Below are positions 9,477 through 19,195 of a stretch of DNA of 64,000 nt, in pieces. The notes under the pieces were generated by a model. That model did not search any database and was not told where the DNA came from. It saw only the letters and a program-made list of their open reading frames with translations. The DNA comes from Mycobacterium sp. ITM-2016-00316. Its GTDB lineage: Bacteria; Actinomycetota; Actinomycetes; Mycobacteriales; Mycobacteriaceae. How positions within the stretch are numbered: the stretch's first letter is position 1; each line of letters begins with the position of its first letter. Made by a program: the position numbers and the translations under genes. The DNA lies in contig NZ_CP134398.1 of the NCBI RefSeq assembly GCF_002968335.2, positions 992,001 through 1,056,000 of the forward strand, in the 5' to 3' direction.

Positions 9477-10722
9477 TCGGCAGGTGCTTGAGGCCGCCGA
9501 CGAAGGTGGTCGCGGACAGCTCGGGCGTGCCGGAGAGCTCGATCGAGTCCAGGCGCGGAATCAGTTCGGAGAACAGGCTGTTCATCTCCATCCGGGCCAG
9601 GGCGGCACCCAGACAGAAGTGCACGCCGTAACCGAATGCGACGTGCTTGTTGGGGTCCCGGCTGACGTCGAAGCGGAACGGCTCGGCAAATACCTCTTCG
9701 TCGCGATTGCCCGAAACATAAGCCAGATAGACGGATTCGCCCGCGGCGATCGGCACACCGCGCACCTCGGTGTCGGTGGCGGCGGTCCGCATGAACTCCT
9801 TGACCGGCGTCGTCCAGCGGATCATCTCCTCGACGGCGGTGCCCATCAGTGCCGGATCCTTGCGCAACCGCGCCAGCTCATCGGGATTCTCGATGAGAGC
9901 CAGCAGCCCGCCGGAGATCGCGTCCTTGGTGGTGTCATGGCCTGCGCTGGCCACGATCACGTAGTAGGACGCGGTGTCCACATCGCTCAGCGGCTCACCG
10001 TCGATGCGGCCGTTGGCGATCGCCGAGGCCAGATCGTCGGTCGGGTTCTCCCGGCGGGACGCGGTGAGTTGGGAGAAGTAGGCGAAGAAGTCGAGCAGTA
10101 CGGCGAGCTGATCCTCCAGGGTTCCGCCGTCGCGCTTGTACTCGTCATCGTCACCGCCGAACATCTCCTGGGTCAGCATGTGCATGCGCTCGTAGTCGTC
10201 CTCGGGCAGCCCGAGCAGCGACATGATGACGTAGAGCGGGAAGTGCACCGCGATCTCGGTGACGAAATCGCATTCGGGCCCGATATCGCGCATCCGGTCG
10301 ACATACCGTTTGGCGAGTTCGTCGACCCGGACCTTCAGATCGCGCATCGCCTTGGGCCGGAACCAGTCGGCGCCGATGGTGCGGACCTTGCGATGGTGCG
10401 GGTCGTCCATGTGGATCAGCGTGCGCAGGCCCATTCCCGCTGCCAGCTGTTCCTTGGCCAGATCGTCGGCGGCCGCGGTGGCCAGCAGCGGTCGGGGTTC
10501 GCTGAGGAAGAGGTCGTTCTCGCGCTCGATGGCCATGATGTCGGCGTGTTTGGTGATCGCCCAGAACGGGCGGTAGCGCTTGGACTCGACGCGCACGACC
10601 GGTTCATGAGCACGCAGATAGGCCAGGGCCTCGTGCAAGCGCGCGTCGTCGGCGTAGGCCTTCGGCTCGACGAACACGTTGGCGTACTGGCTGGCCCGGC
10701 CATCCTTGGTCGGAGTGCTCAT
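9457..10722 (-). CDS. Cytochrome P450
   Basis: 421 aa from the ATG at 10722, chosen over 10737 because GAGGAGC lies about 7 nt upstream. I-helix AGHDTTKD, K-helix ExxR in EEMIRW, and heme-binding FGYGVHFCLG with the thiolate Cys near residue 370. A soluble bacterial P450; electron partners are not adjacent. The substrate is unknown and I do not assign a CYP family number. The upstream region has CTTGAC/GTCAAG and a TAACAGTCT half-site shared with the TetR operator. Confidence 0.92.
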   Translation of the reverse strand: MSTPTKDGRASQYANVFVEPKAYADDARLHEALAYLRAHEPVVRVESKRYRPFWAITKHADIMAIERENDLFLSEPRPLLATAAADDLAKEQLAAGMGLRTLIHMDDPHHRKVRTIGADWFRPKAMRDLKVRVDELAKRYVDRMRDIGPECDFVTEIAVHFPLYVIMSLLGLPEDDYERMHMLTQEMFGGDDDEYKRDGGTLEDQLAVLLDFFAYFSQLTASRRENPTDDLASAIANGRIDGEPLSDVDTASYYVIVASAGHDTTKDAISGGLLALIENPDELARLRKDPALMGTAVEEMIRWTTPVKEFMRTAATDTEVRGVPIAAGESVYLAYVSGNRDEEVFAEPFRFDVSRDPNKHVAFGYGVHFCLGAALARMEMNSLFSELIPRLDSIELSGTPELSATTFVGGLKHLPIRYSLR

Positions 10723-10742
10723 CGATCTGCTCCTCATGCTGT

Positions 10743-10758
10743 CTTGACGGCTGTCAAG
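10743..10758. promoter_or_regulatory. Inverted repeat upstream of the P450
   Basis: CTTGAC (10743-10748) and GTCAAG (10753-10758), perfect 6-bp arms with a 4-bp spacer, 20 bp before the P450 start. TAACAGTCT follows at 10760-10768. Candidate regulator site; which protein binds is unknown. Confidence 0.45.
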
Positions 10759-10836
10759 TTAACAGTCTAGGGGGCGTCCCGGATCGCACGCCCGGAATGC
10801 GGGAATCGTCGTCAGTAGGCTCGGGCGGTGCCTTCC

Positions 10837-12408
10837 ATGTCCCGACTCGTCCGCTGTGCGTTGGCATTACTGACCGTCGGGGCGCTCACGCTCGGCTGCG
10901 CGGGCCATGACGCGGACGCCCCGGCGTCCCTGCCGCCCGACCCGTCCGTGGTGAAGACGACGGCGGGTCTGGTGCAGGGCGTCGCCACTCTGGACAAACG
11001 GCATTTTGCCGGGATTCCCTATGCGGCCCCGCCGGTCGGGCCCCTGCGCTGGCAGCCGCCGCAGCCGGTGGCGCCCTGGGCCGGGGTGCGCGATGCGACC
11101 AAGGTCGGCCCGCGCTGCCTGCAGGACGAGGGCAGCGATCTGGAGATGGGCAGGCAGACCGATGAGGACTGTCTCACCCTGAACGTCTGGACGCCGCCGC
11201 CGTCCGAAGATCCACGGCCGGTGATGGTGTGGATCCATGGTGGCGCGTTCATCAACGGAAACGGCGGGATGTACGACTCGCGATGGCTGGTCGACCGGGG
11301 CGACATCGTCGTCGTCACGCTGAACTATCGACTCGGGGCGCTCGGCTTCCTGGCGCACCCGGCGCTCGGCCCGAAGGGCGCCGTCGGTAACTACGGATTG
11401 CAGGACCAGCAGGCGGCGCTGCGCTGGGTCCACGACAACATCTCGGCCTTCGGAGGCGATCCGGACAAGGTGACCATCGCCGGCGAATCGGCGGGCGGGA
11501 TGTCGGTATGTGATCACATGGTCGCGCCCGAGTCGACGGGGCTGTTCCGAGCCGCGATCATCCAGAGCGGACCGTGTCAGGCCCAGCTGGCGCTGCCGGC
11601 GGCCGAGCGCATCAGCGAGGACTACGCGCGGGACGCGGGCTGCGGTGATCCGGCGACCGCCGCCGCCTGCCTGCGCGCACTGCCGGATTCCGCACTGCGA
11701 AAGCCGGTGTGGTTCGCCCGGATCGGCGAGGACACCCTCAGTGGGCCGGTGCACGGGACCACTGTGCTGCCCGAAGATCCGATGGTCGCGTTCCGCGACG
11801 GCCGGGCGGCCGATGTGCCCGTGCTGATCGGCAGCAACAGGGACGAGTTCACCCTCTTCGTCGCGCTGCAGTACCTGCGCGGGAGCAGGCAGTACGCGGC
11901 GGGCGAGTATCCCGGTCTACTCGACAACACCTTCGGGTCGCAGGCGGCGGCGATTGGTGCTCGGTACCCGTTGGACCGGTACGGGGGCAGCGCGGCCCGC
12001 GCGTACTCGGCGGCGGTCACCGACGGTGTGTTCGCGTGCGTCGCCGAGCGGATGGCCGACGAACTGTCCGGCGACAGCCAGGTGTACGCCTACGAGTTCA
12101 ACGATCCGAACCCGCCGACGCCGGAACCCATGCGCACCTTGCCGTTTCCCGTCGGTGCCAGCCACTCGCTGGAACTGCGTTACCTGTTCGACGTCGGGGG
12201 CGCTCCGCCGCTGAACCCGGCCCAACAGGAGCTGTCGAATCAGATGATCGACCATTGGGCACATTTCGTGAAGGACGGCGACCCCGGTGGTGGCTGGCCG
12301 GAGTTCGGCGACGGGCAGGTCATGTCGCTGCAACCCGACGGTTCGCGGGTGGTCACCGATTTCGACGACGTCCACCAGTGCGAGTTCTGGGCGGGCCTCA
12401 CCCGCTGA
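10837..12408 (+). CDS. Type-B carboxylesterase, probable lipoprotein
   Basis: 523 aa from ATG 10837 (a GTG at 10828 is also possible). The N-terminus has positive residues, a hydrophobic stretch and TLGC, an imperfect lipobox, so export is likely and lipidation plausible. Alpha/beta-hydrolase carboxylesterase type B: oxyanion loop HGGAFINGNG, nucleophile Ser218 in GESAGG, conserved NYRLGALGFL. It hydrolyses ester substrates, which cannot be specified. The 3' end overlaps the convergent DUF4442 gene by 11 bp. Confidence 0.88.
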   Translation: MSRLVRCALALLTVGALTLGCAGHDADAPASLPPDPSVVKTTAGLVQGVATLDKRHFAGIPYAAPPVGPLRWQPPQPVAPWAGVRDATKVGPRCLQDEGSDLEMGRQTDEDCLTLNVWTPPPSEDPRPVMVWIHGGAFINGNGGMYDSRWLVDRGDIVVVTLNYRLGALGFLAHPALGPKGAVGNYGLQDQQAALRWVHDNISAFGGDPDKVTIAGESAGGMSVCDHMVAPESTGLFRAAIIQSGPCQAQLALPAAERISEDYARDAGCGDPATAAACLRALPDSALRKPVWFARIGEDTLSGPVHGTTVLPEDPMVAFRDGRAADVPVLIGSNRDEFTLFVALQYLRGSRQYAAGEYPGLLDNTFGSQAAAIGARYPLDRYGGSAARAYSAAVTDGVFACVAERMADELSGDSQVYAYEFNDPNPPTPEPMRTLPFPVGASHSLELRYLFDVGGAPPLNPAQQELSNQMIDHWAHFVKDGDPGGGWPEFGDGQVMSLQPDGSRVVTDFDDVHQCEFWAGLTR

Positions 12409-12874
12409 GCGGTGTCACCCAGCAGGTGATGTCGGCGTGCACGACCTCGGTGCCGTCGCGGTCGGTGATGCTCACCGGCACCACCACCTCGACCCCGTCG
12501 GTGATGGCGCCGAAATCGGGCGGGGTGAACTCGGCCCGGGCCCGCAGCGAGGTGGTGGCCTTGGCCAGATACTGCACCGTCATCCCCTTGGGGATCCAGC
12601 GGTGCGTACCGGGCACCGTCGCCTCCATTGCCATGCCCATCGCCACCTCGGCGGCATTGCACGAGGCGATGGCGTGCACGGTGTGCAGGTGGTTGTAGAC
12701 GTAGAACCATTTCGGCACCTGGACCTCGGCATAGCCGGGTTCCATCCGCACGATGTGGGGGAGCACGCTGGCGAAGTAGGGCACCCGGACCATCGCGGCC
12801 GCCGAGAACAGCCGGCTGCCCAGCGGTTTGTTCGACAGCTGTTGCCAGGCGCGGTAGGTGGGACTGTCTGTCAT
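12398..12874 (-). CDS. DUF4442 hotdog-fold protein (thioesterase-like)
   Basis: 158 aa, similar in pattern to DUF4442 / PaaI-type hotdog proteins: MVRVPYF near the start, HTVHAIASCNAAE in the central helix region, beta-rich C-terminus. These act on, or resemble enzymes acting on, acyl-CoA thioesters. The ATG at 12874 lies 9 bp from a perfect palindrome (12883-12898), suggesting specific regulation. No catalytic proof from sequence. Confidence 0.75.
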   Translation of the reverse strand: MTDSPTYRAWQQLSNKPLGSRLFSAAAMVRVPYFASVLPHIVRMEPGYAEVQVPKWFYVYNHLHTVHAIASCNAAEVAMGMAMEATVPGTHRWIPKGMTVQYLAKATTSLRARAEFTPPDFGAITDGVEVVVPVSITDRDGTEVVHADITCWVTPLSG

Positions 12875-12882
12875 CCGGCTAC

Positions 12883-12898
12883 CTTACTCTGGAGTAAG
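12883..12898. promoter_or_regulatory. Perfect 16-bp palindrome CTTACTC-TG-GAGTAAG
   Basis: 7-bp perfect arms with a 2-bp centre immediately upstream of the DUF4442 gene. The form suits a TetR/FadR-type dimer operator. No regulator gene is adjacent, so it would be recognised by a distant regulator. Confidence 0.6.
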
Positions 12899-12945
12899 AT
12901 AGCCGCGCGGCGTGCTCCGGCCTGCGGTCTCACGCGGGGTCTCGG

Positions 12946-13000
12946 CTACCTGATTTCAGCGAGGACCGAAGGCGACCGCGGCCGGCTGACATGAGGTAGG
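12946..13000 (+). repeat. 55-bp hairpin repeat, copy 1
   Basis: Runs from CTACCT to GGTAGG. The 5' arm CTACCTGATTTCAGC pairs with the 3' arm GCTGACATGAGGTAG, with two mismatches in 15, around a loop of about 24 nt. The copy at 13018-13072 shares the ends and most of the interior. Confidence 0.8.
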
Positions 13001-13017
13001 AGATGGGGCCGTCCTGT

Positions 13018-13072
13018 CTACCTGGTGTCAGCGAAGTAGAGGCCGACGTGCGGCTGGCTGACGTGAGGTAGG
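13018..13072 (+). repeat. 55-bp hairpin repeat, copy 2
   Basis: Same length and layout as copy 1, 72 bp downstream start to start. Arms CTACCTGGTGTCAGC and GCTGACGTGAGGTAG pair at 12 of 15 positions. The loops differ more than the arms, which suggests the arms are what is conserved. Confidence 0.8.
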
Positions 13073-13136
13073 CGGTCGAGCGGTTTGTGTACCTCCACAG
13101 CGTCTCGACGAGCCTCCAAGCTGCTCATATGGGGAT

Positions 13137-13165
13137 TTGGAGGACGCCGGGATCTGAGGCATACT
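13137..13165 (+). promoter_or_regulatory. Candidate S10 operon promoter
   Basis: TTGGAG (13137-13142), 17-bp spacer, CATACT (13160-13165). Good sigma-A spacing, partial match in both hexamers. About 275 nt upstream of rpsJ. Transcription start not established. Confidence 0.55.
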
Positions 13166-13446
13166 GTTCGGGTTGCCTTCTGCCGGGTTCGCCTGGCTGA
13201 GAGCATCCGACCCGCGTCCTACACGGACGCACCCGGTCCCCACCTCGATTGCGACAGATTATCGACGCGAAAGAGTGTGCGTAAGGGCGACACACCCGAG
13301 CGCGGGGGTCGGTGAACCAGAGACAGGTAAACAGCGGCGGCATAGCCAGCGCGCTGTCGTACGGGGAAACCCGGCCGGCAGAGCGCACGAAGACAGAGTT
13401 TTTCGCGCCCGAAGCGCGGAAGCCCTTAATAGTGAGGTAGGAAAGC

Positions 13447-13752
13447 GTGGCGGGACAGAAGATCCGCATCAGGCTGAAGGCCTACGACCACGAGGCGATT
13501 GACGCCTCGGCGCGCAAGATCGTTGAGACGGTCACCCGTACGGGAGCAAGCGTGGTCGGCCCGGTGCCGCTGCCGACCGAGAAGAACGTGTACTGCGTCA
13601 TCCGGTCCCCCCATAAGTACAAGGACTCGCGGGAGCATTTCGAAATGCGGACCCACAAGCGCCTTATCGACATCCTCGACCCCACGCCGAAGACCGTTGA
13701 CGCCTTGATGCGCATCGATCTGCCGGCCAGTGTCGACGTCAATATCCAGTAG
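13447..13752 (+). CDS. rpsJ: 30S ribosomal protein S10
   Basis: 101 aa from GTG 13447, with AGGAAAG just upstream. [15 protein letters not shown] at the N-terminus and a conserved [10 protein letters not shown] loop. Binds 16S rRNA in the 30S head; the homologue NusE also takes part in antitermination. First gene of the S10 operon, normal length. Confidence 0.98.
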
Positions 13753-13766
13753 GAGAACCCAGAAAA

Positions 13767-14420
13767 ATGGCTAGAAAAGGCATTTTGGGCACCAAGCTGG
13801 GCATGACGCAGGTGTTCGATGAGAACAACAAGGTCGTCCCGGTCACGGTCGTCAAGGCCGGCCCGAACGTCGTGACGCGCATCCGCACCCCGGAGCGCGA
13901 CGGCTACAGCGCAGTGCAGTTGGCGTACGGCGAGATCAGCCCGCGCAAGGTGAACAAGCCGGTCACCGGTCAGTTCGCCGCCGCAGGTGTGAACCCGCGC
14001 CGTCACCTCGCCGAGCTCCGGCTCGAGAACGAGGCCGCCGCTGCCGATTACGAGGTCGGCCAGGAGCTGACCGCCGAGATCTTCGCCGACGGCGCGTACG
14101 TCGACGTGACCGGCACCAGCAAGGGCAAGGGCTTCGCCGGCACCATGAAGCGTCACGGTTTCTCGGGTCAGGGTGCCTCGCACGGCGCCCAGGCCGTGCA
14201 CCGCCGCCCCGGCTCGATCGGTGGCTGTGCCACCCCGGGCCGCGTCTTCAAGGGCACCCGCATGTCGGGCCGCATGGGCAGTGACCGCGTCACCACCCAG
14301 AACCTGAAGGTGCACAAGGTCGATGCCGAGAACGGTGTGCTGCTGATCAAGGGCGCCGTCCCCGGGCGCAACGGTGGACTCGTCGTGGTCCGCACCGCGA
14401 TCAAACGAGGTGAGAAGTAA
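13767..14420 (+). CDS. rplC: 50S ribosomal protein L3
   Basis: 217 aa, start ATG 13767 behind TAGGAGAA. Contains [15 protein letters not shown] at the N-terminus and the [15 protein letters not shown] loop that reaches the peptidyl transferase region. The stop overlaps the rplD start by one base. Confidence 0.98.
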   Translation: MARKGILGTKLGMTQVFDENNKVVPVTVVKAGPNVVTRIRTPERDGYSAVQLAYGEISPRKVNKPVTGQFAAAGVNPRRHLAELRLENEAAAADYEVGQELTAEIFADGAYVDVTGTSKGKGFAGTMKRHGFSGQGASHGAQAVHRRPGSIGGCATPGRVFKGTRMSGRMGSDRVTTQNLKVHKVDAENGVLLIKGAVPGRNGGLVVVRTAIKRGEK

Positions 14421-15067
14421 TGTCTCTCAAGATTGACGTCCACACCCCGGACGGCAAGAAGGACGGCTCCGTCGAGCTGCCTGCCGCGCTGTTCGATGTT
14501 GAGCCCAACATCGCGCTGCTGCACCAGGTCGTGACCGCGCAGCTGGCCGCCAAGCGTCAGGGCACGCACTCGGCGAAGACTCGTGCCGAGGTGTCCGGCG
14601 GTGGCAAGAAGCCCTACCGCCAGAAGGGCACCGGCCGCGCCCGCCAGGGTTCGACCCGCGCACCGCAGTTCACCGGTGGTGGCGTGGTGCACGGCCCGAA
14701 GCCGCGTGACTACAGCCAGCGCACCCCGAAGAAGATGATCGCCGCCGCCACCCGCGGGGCGCTCTCGGACCGGGCCCGCAACGAGCGCATCCATGCGATC
14801 ACCGAACTGATCAGCGGGCAGACCCCGTCGACCAAGGCGGCCAAGGCTTTCCTGGAGAGCCTGACCACCAACAAGAAGGTTCTGATCGTCATCGGTCGCA
14901 GCGACGAGGTCGGCGCCAAGAGCGTGCGCAACCTGCCGAACGTCCACGTGATCTCGGCAGACCAGCTCAACGCGTACGACGTGCTGCACGCCGACGACGT
15001 GATCTTCAGCGTCGAGGCGCTGGATGCCTACATCAGCTCCAACACGAAGCAGGAGGCGTCGGTCTGA
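14420..15067 (+). CDS. rplD: 50S ribosomal protein L4
   Basis: 215 aa with the L4/L1e signature [19 protein letters not shown] in the exit-tunnel loop near residue 60. In E. coli L4 represses its own operon; no such leader structure is demonstrated here. One-base overlaps on both sides (TAATG, TGATG) imply coupled translation. Confidence 0.98.
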   Translation: MSLKIDVHTPDGKKDGSVELPAALFDVEPNIALLHQVVTAQLAAKRQGTHSAKTRAEVSGGGKKPYRQKGTGRARQGSTRAPQFTGGGVVHGPKPRDYSQRTPKKMIAAATRGALSDRARNERIHAITELISGQTPSTKAAKAFLESLTTNKKVLIVIGRSDEVGAKSVRNLPNVHVISADQLNAYDVLHADDVIFSVEALDAYISSNTKQEASV

Positions 15068-15369
15068 TGGCAACGATCACTGACCCCCGCGACATCATCC
15101 TGGCCCCGGTCATCTCGGAGAAGTCGTACTCGCTGATCGAGGACAACGTGTACACGTTCGTCGTGCACCCGGACTCGAACAAGACGCAGATCAAGATCGC
15201 GATCGAGAAGATCTTCTCCGTCAAGGTCGATTCGGTGAACACGTTGAACCGCAACGGCAAGCGCAAGCGGACTCGCAGTGGCTACGGACAGCGCAAGAGC
15301 ACCAAGCGCGCCATCGTGACCTTGGCCGCGGGCAGCAAGCCGATCGACTTGTTCGGAGCGCCGGCCTAA
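15067..15369 (+). CDS. rplW: 50S ribosomal protein L23
   Basis: 100 aa, normal length. Segments APVISEKSY and [13 protein letters not shown] are typical. Sits at the tunnel exit and docks trigger factor and SRP. Start overlaps the rplD stop; 30 bp separate it from rplB. Confidence 0.98.
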   Translation: MATITDPRDIILAPVISEKSYSLIEDNVYTFVVHPDSNKTQIKIAIEKIFSVKVDSVNTLNRNGKRKRTRSGYGQRKSTKRAIVTLAAGSKPIDLFGAPA

Positions 15370-15399
15370 CGGCGGGCAGAGAGACTCAGGAACTAAGAA

Positions 15400-16239
15400 A
15401 TGGCAATTCGCAAGTACAAGCCGACGACCCCGGGTCGTCGCGGTGCCAGCGTCTCCGATTTCGCCGAGATCACTCGCGACCATCCGGAGAAGTCGCTGGT
15501 TCGTCCGCTGCACGGCAAGGGTGGACGTAACGCACACGGCCGCATCACCACTCGGCACAAGGGCGGTGGCCACAAGCGTGCCTACCGCGTGATCGATTTC
15601 CGTCGCCACGACAAGGACGGCGTCGACGCCAAGGTCGCTCACATCGAGTACGACCCCAACCGCACCGCGAACATCGCGCTGCTGCACTACCTGGACGGCG
15701 AGAAGCGCTACATCATCGCGCCGCAGGGACTGAAGCAGGGCACCGTCGTGGAGTCGGGCGCCAACGCCGACATCAAGCCGGGCAACAACCTGCCGCTGCG
15801 CAACATCCCGGCCGGCACGGTCATCCACGCTGTGGAGATGCGTCCCGGTGGCGGCGCGAAGCTGGCCCGTTCGGCCGGTGTGAGCGTCCAGTTGCTCGGT
15901 AAGGAAGGCGCCTACGCCACGCTGCGTATGCCGTCCGGTGAGATCCGTCGCGTCGACGTGCGCTGCCGCGCCACCGTCGGCGAGGTCGGCAACGCCGAGC
16001 AGGCCAACATCAACTGGGGTAAAGCCGGCCGTATGCGGTGGAAGGGCAAGCGCCCCACCGTCCGTGGTGTCGTGATGAACCCGGTCGACCACCCGCACGG
16101 CGGTGGTGAGGGTAAGACCTCCGGTGGCCGCCACCCGGTGAGCCCGTGGGGCAAGCCCGAGGGCCGTACCCGCAAGCCGAACAAGGCGAGCGACAAGCTC
16201 ATCGTCCGTCGCCGGCGCACCGGCAAGAATAAGCGCTAG
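15400..16239 (+). CDS. rplB: 50S ribosomal protein L2
   Basis: 279 aa, normal for mycobacteria. Conserved [19 protein letters not shown] and the C-terminal [11 protein letters not shown] segment near the peptidyl transferase centre. Required for subunit association. Preceded by a purine-rich ACTAAGAA. 11 bp before rpsS. Confidence 0.98.
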   Translation: MAIRKYKPTTPGRRGASVSDFAEITRDHPEKSLVRPLHGKGGRNAHGRITTRHKGGGHKRAYRVIDFRRHDKDGVDAKVAHIEYDPNRTANIALLHYLDGEKRYIIAPQGLKQGTVVESGANADIKPGNNLPLRNIPAGTVIHAVEMRPGGGAKLARSAGVSVQLLGKEGAYATLRMPSGEIRRVDVRCRATVGEVGNAEQANINWGKAGRMRWKGKRPTVRGVVMNPVDHPHGGGEGKTSGGRHPVSPWGKPEGRTRKPNKASDKLIVRRRRTGKNKR

Positions 16240-16250
16240 GGAGTAAAGCG

Positions 16251-16531
16251 ATGCCACGCAGCCTGAAGAAGGGCCCGTTCGTCGACGACCATCTCTTGAA
16301 GAAGGTCGACGTCCAGAACGAGAAGAACAGCAAGCAGGTCATCAAGACCTGGTCGCGTCGTTCGACGATCATTCCTGACTTCATCGGTCACACCTTCGCC
16401 GTCCACGACGGTCGCAAGCACGTGCCGGTGTTCGTCTCCGAGGCGATGGTCGGGCACAAGCTCGGCGAGTTCGCCCCCACCCGCACGTTCAAGGGTCACA
16501 TCAAGGATGACCGGAAAGCGAAGCGCCGGTA

Positions 16532-16532
<1 letters not shown>
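16251..16532 (+). CDS. rpsS: 30S ribosomal protein S19
   Basis: 93 aa beginning [15 protein letters not shown], with [16 protein letters not shown] in the middle. Forms a complex with S13 in the 30S head. Stop overlaps the rplV start by one base. Confidence 0.98.
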
Positions 16533-17883
<1,351 letters not shown>

Positions 17884-17884
17884 A

Positions 17885-18301
17885 ATGCTTATCCCCCGCA
17901 GGGTCAAGCACCGCAAGCAGCACCACCCGAGGCAGCGTGGTACCGCCAGCGGTGGCACCACGGTGAGCTTCGGCGATTACGGCATCCAGGCTCTGGAGCA
18001 CGCCTACATCACCAACCGGCAGATCGAGTCCGCTCGTATCGCCATCAACCGGCACATCAAGCGTGGCGGCAAGGTGTGGATCAACATCTTCCCGGACCGC
18101 CCGCTGACCAAGAAGCCCGCCGAGACCCGCATGGGTTCCGGTAAGGGTTCGCCCGAGTGGTGGGTGGCCAACGTCAAGCCCGGCCGCGTGCTGTTCGAGC
18201 TCAGCTACCCGGATGAGAAGATCGCCCGCGATGCTCTCACCCGCGCAATCCACAAGCTGCCGATCAAGGCACGCATCGTGACACGAGAGGAGCAGTTCTG
18301 A
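17885..18301 (+). CDS. rplP: 50S ribosomal protein L16
   Basis: 138 aa from ATG 17885, one base after the rpsC stop. [14 protein letters not shown]-terminus and [18 protein letters not shown] are diagnostic. Organises the A-site tRNA region of the 50S. A longer frame starting inside rpsC is rejected. Stop overlaps rpmC by one base. Confidence 0.98.
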   Translation: MLIPRRVKHRKQHHPRQRGTASGGTTVSFGDYGIQALEHAYITNRQIESARIAINRHIKRGGKVWINIFPDRPLTKKPAETRMGSGKGSPEWWVANVKPGRVLFELSYPDEKIARDALTRAIHKLPIKARIVTREEQF

Positions 18302-18534
18302 TGGCAGTGGGAGTTACGCCTGGCGAACTGCGTGAGCTCACCGAAGAGGAGCTCACCACTCGCCTGCGCGAATCGAAGGAAGAGCTGTTCAACCTGCGCT
18401 TCCAGATGGCGACCGGTCAGCTGACCAATAACCGGCGCCTCCGTGTGGTGCGCCACGAGATTGCACGGGTGTACACCGTGCTGCGTGAACGTGAACTGGG
18501 TCTGGCCTCCGGACCCGTTGGTGAGGATTCGTAA
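18301..18534 (+). CDS. rpmC: 50S ribosomal protein L29
   Basis: 77 aa, a helical hairpin protein with the signature [14 protein letters not shown] and RIARVYT-like C-terminal segment ([13 protein letters not shown]). Binds near the tunnel exit beside L23. Start overlaps the rplP stop. Confidence 0.97.
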   Translation: MAVGVTPGELRELTEEELTTRLRESKEELFNLRFQMATGQLTNNRRLRVVRHEIARVYTVLRERELGLASGPVGEDS

Positions 18535-18536
18535 CA

Positions 18537-18833
18537 ATGGCAGAGACCAAAGGCCCCAACCACACGCCGACCACTGAGAAAGTGCGCGGTCGTCGCAAGA
18601 CGGCCATCGGCTACGTGGTGAGCGACAAGATGCAGAAGACCATCGTGGTCGAGCTGGAATCCCGGAAGAGCCACCCGCTCTACGGCAAGATCATCCGGAC
18701 CACCACGAAGGTCAAGGCGCACGACGAGAACGGCGATGCCGGTATCGGCGACCGCGTCTCGCTGATGGAGACCCGTCCGACGTCGGCGACCAAGCGCTGG
18801 CGTCTGGTCGAGATCCTCGAAAAGGCGAAGTAG
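18537..18833 (+). CDS. rpsQ: 30S ribosomal protein S17
   Basis: 98 aa, OB-fold S17 with [17 protein letters not shown] and [11 protein letters not shown]. Last gene of this S10 block. In many bacteria rplN follows directly; here a terminator follows and rplN lies almost 29.5 kb away. Confidence 0.97.
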   Translation: MAETKGPNHTPTTEKVRGRRKTAIGYVVSDKMQKTIVVELESRKSHPLYGKIIRTTTKVKAHDENGDAGIGDRVSLMETRPTSATKRWRLVEILEKAK

Positions 18834-18860
18834 AGCACTCCTTCGGGAACAGCTTCCCAG

Positions 18861-18895
18861 ACCCCCGGTACCGCTTGCGCGGGCCGGGGGTTTGT
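18861..18895 (+). terminator. Intrinsic terminator after rpsQ
   Basis: CCCCCGG (18862-18868) pairs with CCGGGGG (18884-18890), extended inside by CCGC/GCG, followed by TTTGTG. The GC-rich hairpin with a short T-run is as expected at the end of the S10 operon. Confidence 0.8.
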
Positions 18896-19195
18896 GCGTT
18901 ATATGGCCGATTCGGGTTTGTCGGCTCCAATGATTAGCCGGCGTTGGGTCCACGGCGCACATCTCCCGCCGCGCCGCTCATATGACGCCGACCTGTCAGC
19001 TTTGCTGAAACCTATCGACATCGACCATTGCTTGCCGGTTCAAGGATTACGCACGTGCTCCCTCCTGCGGTGACCTAGCATCGCGCAGATGGGGCCGGGA
19101 ATGGTGGTGCGAGACCGGCAGGTTCGTGCACGGTGCGGCCGTCGTCGTCTTCCGTCGGTACGCGCGCCGCTGCCACCACCCGTGTGACTGCTCAC
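18896..19195. other. Intergenic region upstream of the polysaccharide operon
   Basis: 300 bp without a convincing gene. It holds a 13-bp palindrome TCAGC-TTT-GCTGA at 18996-19008, a possible operator. No promoter with good spacing was identified. Confidence 0.5.

Larger units (their letters stand above)
12899..13446. other. Intergenic leader region of the S10 operon
   Basis: About 550 bp without a convincing gene. It contains two 55-bp hairpin repeats (12946-13000, 13018-13072), a candidate sigma-A promoter (13137-13165), and a long untranslated leader of about 270 nt up to the rpsJ GTG. TTCGCG/CGCGgAA near 13400 can form a weak hairpin. No clear terminator/antiterminator pair was seen. Confidence 0.7.

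Noticed and set aside
13300..13446. Attenuator or riboswitch before rpsJ
   Set aside because: Only a weak CGCG hairpin was seen, with no terminator/antiterminator pair.
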